From NCBI GenBank assembly GCA_023091735.1, contig JALKBU010001233.1, positions 1 to 14,078 of the forward strand: a stretch of 14,078 bases of DNA, given 5' to 3'. The notes beneath the pieces are model-generated. The model saw only the letters and a program-made list of their open reading frames with translations. It was not told the origin of the DNA and did not search any database. Numbering within the stretch: position 1 is the stretch's first letter; the number at the start of each line of letters is the position of its first letter. Both the position numbers and the translations under genes were made by a program. Shown here in pieces: positions 9,518 to 14,078 of this stretch. This DNA is from Trichomonas tenax. Taxonomy: Eukaryota; Parabasalia; Trichomonadida; Trichomonadidae.

Positions 9518-10333
9518 TCAGGCCCAGCACAGAATCATGAAGTAATTGTTTTCGAGTCTGTCCAACGCGTTAGCCTTCTCCAGCTGAGGAACTAATGTTG
9601 TGCTATTGACACGGTATCCCATAGACGAGATCTTGAGGCTCTCGTTTAAAACTTCACTCCAGTAGATGATATCTCCGTTGTTTTCCCAATCATCGTAATC
9701 AGGAGCTCTGAAATCATGCAATGTTCCTTCTTCGAGTGTTTTTCCGATATGCTTGATGAAGACTGCTCTGTACTTCTTAGCAATCTCGTTTTCGCGCTGC
9801 CTGGCAGTTATGTTTGGATACTTTCTCCTTAAATCTTCGGTTGTGATAAAATGAATTGTCTTAGGAATGATCTTTTTGGCTTCAATCTCTTCATCAGTGG
9901 CGTCCGGATATTTGTTGCGGAGGAATTTGTTCTCAAGATCGTAAATACACGAATGAATTGTTGTGACCACTTCTTCAAGATGGTTTGGGCCTTGTTCTTC
10001 GACCATTTCACAATTCCATTGGTCAACATACATCGAATGTGTCTTGTCTACAGTGTCGTCTTTCCTAATGGCGTTTATGTAAAGAGCCTTAATGTCGTAT
10101 TTCTTGAGAGCCAAGCGCTTCCACTTCGCCAGCAATTGCACAACCTCCATTGTCTTTCCTTTATGTGTGAAAGAGACCTTTTCCTCAACACCATTCAAGT
10201 CATCATTAAATCCTGAACTCTTGTCAAGGAATAATGGAGCTGAAACACGAATGAAACCAAGCTCCTCCTTAAGGAGTCTCGGAAATTCGAACTTGATGAA
10301 CTCAATGTCCTCGAGAGTTGTCTTGAAACTCAT
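9518..10333 (-). CDS. asnA: aspartate-ammonia ligase (asparagine synthetase A), C-terminally truncated
   Basis: AsnA makes asparagine from aspartate, ammonia and ATP in the cytosol and has a class II aminoacyl-tRNA-synthetase-like fold. From Met 10333 the protein has 271 residues; E. coli AsnA has about 330. Family signatures, numbered from this Met: EVVQLLAKWKR (ending near 73), HSMYVDQW (about 99-106), HDFRAPDYDDW (about 206-216), NGDIIYW (219-225), ISSMGYRV (235-242). After RLENNY the frame goes off into a short tail, ILCWA, and stops. Shifting by one base recovers HDSVLG (9539-9522), so a small indel lies at about 9539-9541. The GGGIGQSR motif-3 region and the rest of the C-terminus are absent; BspA-like sequence begins there instead. 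The product is probably inactive, so this may be a pseudogene. An upstream in-frame ATG at 10375 exists, but an exact initiator TCACT lies between the two, so 10333 is preferred. Bacterial-type AsnA in a protist suggests old lateral transfer (inference). Confidence 0.85.
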   Translation of the reverse strand: MSFKTTLEDIEFIKFEFPRLLKEELGFIRVSAPLFLDKSSGFNDDLNGVEEKVSFTHKGKTMEVVQLLAKWKRLALKKYDIKALYINAIRKDDTVDKTHSMYVDQWNCEMVEEQGPNHLEEVVTTIHSCIYDLENKFLRNKYPDATDEEIEAKKIIPKTIHFITTEDLRRKYPNITARQRENEIAKKYRAVFIKHIGKTLEEGTLHDFRAPDYDDWENNGDIIYWSEVLNESLKISSMGYRVNSTTLVPQLEKANALDRLENNYFMILCWA

Positions 10334-10340
10334 TTTAAAA

Positions 10341-10345
10341 AGTGA
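10341..10345 (-). promoter_or_regulatory. initiator (TCACT) of asnA
   Basis: On the minus strand TCACT matches the trichomonad initiator TCA(+1)Y(T/A) exactly. Transcription would start at A10343, ten bases before ATG 10333, a typical leader length. The position makes the upstream ATG 10375 an unlikely start. Confidence 0.55.
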
Positions 10346-10382
10346 TTTTATTTTTTTGTAAGAAAGAGTGTTCATAGAGATT

Positions 10383-10399
10383 TGACATGAAAAATGTCA
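10383..10399. promoter_or_regulatory. TGACAT-GAAAA-ATGTCA palindrome upstream of asnA
   Basis: Perfect 6-base arms around a 5-base centre, 40-56 bases upstream of the proposed asnA transcription start. Position and symmetry would suit a binding site for a dimeric or tandem-repeat DNA-binding protein, but a chance palindrome in AT-rich DNA is possible. Confidence 0.3.
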
Positions 10400-10703
10400 G
10401 TATTAGGCTCTGGGATGACTATTTTCACTGTGTTTTATTGAGGAAAAAAGTTATAAAAAAGTTGACCAAATTAATTGAAAATTCAAAATTTTTTGACAGT
10501 TCATTTACATAAGCTATTTCTAATCAAATGTAAAATATTGGATTTTTTATGAAATAATTTTACTATGATATTTTACTTTTATATAGTTTATTCTGATTGT
10601 TTAAAGAAGAAAAATTATAGTTCAATATAAAAATTCAAATTAAACAAATTGTTTATATCTATATATAGTGCTTACCACAAAAATCAAAGATTTTCGATCA
10701 TTA

Positions 10704-10738
10704 CGATTTAATTGTCAAAAGTCTGTACAATTAAATCG
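10704..10738. repeat. perfect 12-base inverted repeat
   Basis: CGATTTAATTGT (10704-10715) and ACAATTAAATCG (10727-10738) are exact reverse complements separated by 11 bases. Twelve perfect pairs is more than expected by chance in so short a spacer. It could form a stem in DNA or RNA. It lies about 250 bases beyond the Myb stop codon, so it is not an obvious 3'-end hairpin. Confidence 0.55.
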
Positions 10739-10830
10739 ACGAATGAAAACAACATCACTGGAACCTGTTTGTCTACGAGATTAACAAGAAATAAACGATT
10801 CTTAACATATTATTCGATTCATCCAAATAC

Positions 10831-10851
10831 TTAACATGTAGAACATGTTAA
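10831..10851. repeat. perfect 9-base inverted repeat with 3-base loop
   Basis: TTAACATGT (10831-10839), loop AGA, then ACATGTTAA (10843-10851). It is a compact hairpin or a symmetric protein-binding site, 140 bases past the Myb stop on the minus strand. A shorter GATCAT/ATGATC pair follows at about 10876-10897. Confidence 0.5.
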
Positions 10852-10990
10852 ACACCAAAGCTATGGTTAATTAGATCATGTATCAGCTAATGATCGCTTA
10901 ACTCGAATGTAACGGCAAAAAATTAATAAAGAATGTAAAATAAAACAAAAGATTTAACACCTACAACACAATTATTAGCAGAATCGGCTA

Positions 10991-11866
10991 TTAGTAAAGC
11001 ATTACGTCAGCATTCTGTAAAAAATCATAAGGGGCTTGCTCACCGAATAAATTTGTCCAGAAAGAGTCCGAGAACTCCCTATTAAGTGTTGGATCGAATG
11101 GGGAGTCGAATTCTGACAGTGTTTGGTCGGAATCAAAGCTGAATGACTCGGAATCGTCAGATAATTTGAACTGTGGCTCGATTTCGTTCGTTATGGTGAC
11201 GACTTCCTTCTTGGACTTTGGAGCCTTTGGCACCGACGTGGTCTTCTTCTTTCTATCTGGCGAACTCAATTTATATGACTTTCCACGCTTTGAGATAAGG
11301 AGATAGCGATAACGGCACTGAACGTCTGTCCTGGCACCGATGAACTTGGCGACCTTTGTCCATGTGTTTACGCCGTATTTCTGGACAGCTTCAATTAATT
11401 TCTGGTCGTCTTCAGCAGACCAGTTATTCTTGTTGATTCTTGGGTCCAATGTCCTGTGCCATCTCTGTGAGCATTGACTGCGTGTTCTTCCATTGCCGAC
11501 AAAAGCGGCAACTCTCGACCAATCGCCAAATCCGTCGTGGTGGATCGCATAGATGAGTCTGTTGTCCTCGCTGACGCTCCATGAGTGCGATCTTCTCCTT
11601 CCTGCGAGCTTCTCTTCTTCAAGAGAGAATTCAGATAACGGTTCTTTGCTTACAGACAAGATATCCTGAATCCTCTGTATTGGTTCCCTCGACTTGATGA
11701 TGGCGTAGACGTATTCGTCCAGTTTCTCAAAATCAATCTCGTGATTGATAAAAGAAGTCAACATTTCCTTCACAGTCTTCACATCGTCGCTCGAAATCGC
11801 CGGATTTATGTCATTGATGAACGCAATGATGACGTCAATCAGTGGAGACTCACTTTTTTTACGCAT
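10991..11866 (-). CDS. R2R3-type Myb-like DNA-binding protein
   Basis: An intact 291-residue frame. Two adjacent Myb repeats occupy about 90-193. The first has spaced tryptophans W96, W116 and W136 with recognition-helix sequence RTRSQCSQRWHR. The second has W149 and W169, with Y186 in place of the third tryptophan in DVQCRYRYL. The family binds DNA in the nucleus; trichomonads have many such genes, some of them known regulators of adhesion-gene transcription. Residues 1-75 form a helical N-terminal segment. Basic clusters RKKK (205-208) and KAPKSKK (214-220) suit nuclear localisation. The tail (about 235-291) is rich in Ser, Asp and Phe, as in an activation region. The target is unknown. ATG 11866 is the first Met of the frame. 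The stop TAA is followed at once by TAG. GC content is higher than in the flanks, consistent with a working gene. Confidence 0.92.
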   Translation of the reverse strand: MRKKSESPLIDVIIAFINDINPAISSDDVKTVKEMLTSFINHEIDFEKLDEYVYAIIKSREPIQRIQDILSVSKEPLSEFSLEEEKLAGRRRSHSWSVSEDNRLIYAIHHDGFGDWSRVAAFVGNGRTRSQCSQRWHRTLDPRINKNNWSAEDDQKLIEAVQKYGVNTWTKVAKFIGARTDVQCRYRYLLISKRGKSYKLSSPDRKKKTTSVPKAPKSKKEVVTITNEIEPQFKLSDDSESFSFDSDQTLSEFDSPFDPTLNREFSDSFWTNLFGEQAPYDFLQNADVMLY

Positions 11867-11869
11867 TCT

Positions 11870-11874
11870 TATGT
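11870..11874 (-). promoter_or_regulatory. possible initiator-like element (ACATA) of the Myb gene
   Basis: On the minus strand ACATA lies just upstream of ATG 11866, differing from TCAY(T/A) only in its first base. Transcription would start at A11872, six bases before the ATG. It is the same deviation as at the large peptidase gene (ACATT). Confidence 0.25.
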
Positions 11875-12190
11875 AAAAATTAATTCAATTCGTCTGACAA
11901 AACACGTTAGAATAATATTTCAATGAACATATTGAAAGTTTGTAGTTTATTTTCGGTTCCATGGGCATATTTGATGAAAATAAAAAAATGAGCAAAAACG
12001 ATAAAAATTGTGCTCAAAATGAAAAATTGAATGAAATAACGTGTGTTATGAATTTATTTCGTGATTTATTTTATGAATAAAGTCTCTATAACACAATATT
12101 ATGTTTTTTATTGAATTTTTTGAATTTTTTCGGCTTTGATATAGTAAATGTAGACTTTTATCTACAGATTTAGAAAAATCTCTTTTTTCA

Positions 12191-12207
12191 AATTTCAATT
12201 TGAAATT
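12191..12207. repeat. 17-base palindrome AATTTCAA-T-TTGAAATT
   Basis: Perfect 8-base arms around one central base, about 320 bases upstream of the Myb start. It could be a regulatory site or simply a product of AT-rich composition. Confidence 0.35.
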
Positions 12208-12422
12208 GGAAAGTGTTTGTTATAGTTTATAGATTAATATTGCATAAAATAGTTTTTGCTCTCAAATCGTTTATTTTTTAGCCGATATTCTTTCAAAAGT
12301 ACTATTTTCAAATTGAATACATTTCATCGATTTCTATGAAAAATCATTTAATTGTTGTTTTATTTAATCATTTATACATTTTTTTGAATAACTAATTGAC
12401 AAATAAAAATGAATTAAAATTT

Positions 12423-12450
12423 TTATTCTGTTAATTTCACTCCAGAATAA
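12423..12450. repeat. 8-base inverted repeat TTATTCTG/CAGAATAA
   Basis: Perfect arms at 12423-12430 and 12443-12450 with a 12-base loop. No poly-T tail or gene end is next to it, so it is not assigned as a terminator. Confidence 0.35.
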
Positions 12451-12798
12451 GTCGTTTCTTGTAATATAATTTTTTTTAATTTTCTTTTCAATTGATTTTT
12501 ATTTTCAATTCCGTCTTTAAATGATTTGCCTCCACAAATGTAATAGAATAATCAACAAAACATTTTTTATCAATTTTTCTTGATGATAGAAACTGATAGT
12601 AATCCCAAATTGATTATTATTTTCAAGATTTTTACTTTTTATTTATTCGACCATTTTTCTTTCAAAATAAAATGAAATATGATCTAACAACGCTATGTCT
12701 AGATTTTAAAAATACAAAAAATTAAATTAATTTAAATTTCTCCAACATGTAAACTACATTTTTTAATTTTTAGGTACTCCCCTCAATATTGTGGGAAA

Positions 12799-12851
12799 CA
12801 CGCCCGTAGAGTAACTAGATTTAAAATTGTTGTTTACATTCCAAGGGCGTG
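12799..12851. repeat. GC-rich inverted repeat CACGCCC/GGGCGTG
   Basis: The arms at 12799-12805 and 12845-12851 are perfect and GC-rich although the surroundings are strongly AT-rich; the spacing is 39 bases. Function unknown. Confidence 0.35.
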
Positions 12852-13872
12852 GAATTCATTCATCCATATAATTTTTAAATTCAATATGCTGAATTTTTCA
12901 TTTCAAAAACAAAAAGCAAAAAAATGTTAAATTCATTACTGTTGAAATCTGTGGAGAACATTGTAATCTGATTATGTTTTGGCTTGTTAACTGCTAAATT
13001 TATCGAGATATATTTTTGCTTGTCTTTAAGTCGTGGGTATCATTATACAGTATAACCAACTGAAATCGATGTTGTAGCGCTGAATAATACTGTTTTAGCG
13101 AAAGAATTTGTTTTTATTTGATTTTTTGTGTTTTTATCTTTATTTGTTGATTATTCGGTACAAGAGTTTATTTCTATTGCAGTATTTATCTATTTCAATC
13201 ATCCAAATCCAAAAAAAAACACAAATTTGGAATTAAATATATAAAAATTCGGTCTTTGTTTGCTGAAAGCATTGATACTCTTGTTAATCGTCTCTTTGTC
13301 GGTACAGTGGTATCGATGGAAAATGTTCACTCAATGTTTTTGTAGAGCATCAAAAATCAGCATTCTTTACATCTATACATATGAATATTTTTACATCGAA
13401 AATCGAATAATTTCTCGTTTTTAGAGCTTCCCAGTTGCATACAATAGCTCTTTATAATCAATTTCAATATATTTTTATCAATTGTAAACAAATGATTTTT
13501 AAAACCCGATAATTCTGCATTTCTATTGTTTGAGACTCTAAATATCAAATTTTAGGTGATTACACCAATGAAAAACAAAATAAATCAATAAAAAATCAAT
13601 AAAATATACAAAAAAGTATTCAATATTCGGCAGATTTGACAGGTATATCAAAAATCTATAGATATCCGACCACAGTAGTATACAGAATGTGATTTTTCAG
13701 GATAATCCAAAAATTTGGCTAACCCAAAAAAAACAGCAATCTGAGAATATCCATAATCATAATTTCCTTAATATATATAAAATAAACAATTTCCCTATAA
13801 TTCATATCGAAATCTTAATAATTTCTTATAATAGTAGTATATGTTTGGGGGTTGGTTGCCAATTTTTGTAAC

Positions 13873-13912
13873 TATATATAGTGGGGGCAATAACTAATAT
13901 ATATAGTGGGGG
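13873..13912. repeat. direct repeat of TATATATAGTGGGGG
   Basis: The 15-base unit occurs exactly at 13873-13887 and 13898-13912, a 25-base period. A related G5 run in TATATGTTTGGGGG ends at 13851, and a CTATATA-G8 motif lies at 198-212. Such G runs are rare in this window. Confidence 0.55.
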
Positions 13913-14078
13913 AAAAACTAAGTTAATTTTAAGTTTTATTTATTTTTATTCTTAGGCGTCACTGAATTTTCTACGCCTACTCAAACATCTCGATTTTTCT
14001 CCACCAGTATGAATATTTAAGGTCTAATTTTGGTGGCAAATGAAAAATTTTCCCATCTAAAATGCTGTGGATATATAA

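Larger units (their letters stand above)
10376..10990. other. spacer between asnA and the Myb gene
   Basis: No coding region or RNA gene is recognised in these 615 bases. Both flanking genes read leftward, so the stretch holds the 3' region of the Myb gene and the promoter of asnA. It carries the palindrome at 10383-10399 and two stronger inverted repeats at 10704-10738 and 10831-10851. Confidence 0.5.
11875..14078. other. 2.2 kb AT-rich region without a recognisable gene
   Basis: No open frame here has a protein-like composition or a recognised motif, and I see no tRNA or rRNA. The stretch is mostly A/T runs broken by the short inverted repeats and G-run repeats listed separately. The minus-strand frame at 13357-13548 and the plus-strand frame at 13689-13871 are short and low-complexity. 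The promoter of the Myb gene lies at the left end. Confidence 0.5.

Noticed and set aside
9410..9595. 61-codon plus-strand frame as a gene
   Set aside because: Its left half is BspA relic and its right half is antisense of asnA; it exists only because of the junction.
9851..10361. Plus-strand frames opposite asnA
   Set aside because: They are antisense to a clearly recognisable AsnA sequence and have no motif of their own.
10704..10851. Inverted repeats as the ends of one transposon
   Set aside because: The two repeats have unrelated sequences, no transposase lies between them, and no target-site duplication is visible.
13240..13380. Short hydrophobic reading (LKALILLLIVSLSV...) resembling a signal peptide
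   Set aside because: No ATG in a good position and no continuing frame; AT-rich DNA easily yields Leu/Ile-rich stretches.
198..13912. G-run motifs as telomeric repeats
   Set aside because: Only a few copies, irregular spacing, and genes on the inner side without a repeat array.

Overview
The window looks like nuclear DNA of a parabasalid protist, Trichomonas- or Tritrichomonas-like. The reasons are intronless reading frames up to 6.7 kb long, very AT-rich spacers, and a characteristic gene mix: a giant C19 ubiquitin peptidase, BspA-type leucine-rich-repeat relics, a bacterial-type AsnA and a two-repeat Myb protein. An initiator-like TCACT lies just upstream of one start codon, and a TAAA overlaps one stop codon, as known in trichomonads. 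The species is an inference; no rRNA or other marker gene is present.

Layout. 1-535: AT-rich leader region with a G8 tract and a striking GC-rich hairpin. 536-7252 (+): one intact 2238-residue deubiquitinase of the USP9X/USP24/USP34 type, with its catalytic core in the middle (about residues 1022-1320) between two long helical arms. 7253-about 7690: AT-rich spacer. About 7692-8770 and 9055-9505 (+): two decayed, related BspA-like sequences, broken by stops and frameshifts. 9518-10333 (-): aspartate-ammonia ligase (AsnA) that has lost its C-terminal end where it abuts the second BspA relic. 10376-10990: spacer with two strong inverted repeats. 10991-11866 (-): R2R3-type Myb protein. 11867-14078: about 2.2 kb without a recognisable gene, containing several short inverted repeats and a duplicated TATATATAGTGGGGG motif.

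The genes do not form a pathway; this is ordinary gene-by-gene trichomonad organisation. The main event visible is a rearrangement at about 9500-9522: BspA-family debris has replaced the last 50 or so codons of asnA, including the glycine-rich motif-3 region that class II synthetase-like enzymes need for ATP. The rest of the asnA frame is undamaged and has GC-richer codons than the debris, so the break looks fairly recent. I found no convincing new multi-gene system. The least explained items are the 254-302 hairpin/mini-ORF, the inverted repeats at 10704-10851 and the G-run motifs near both window ends.
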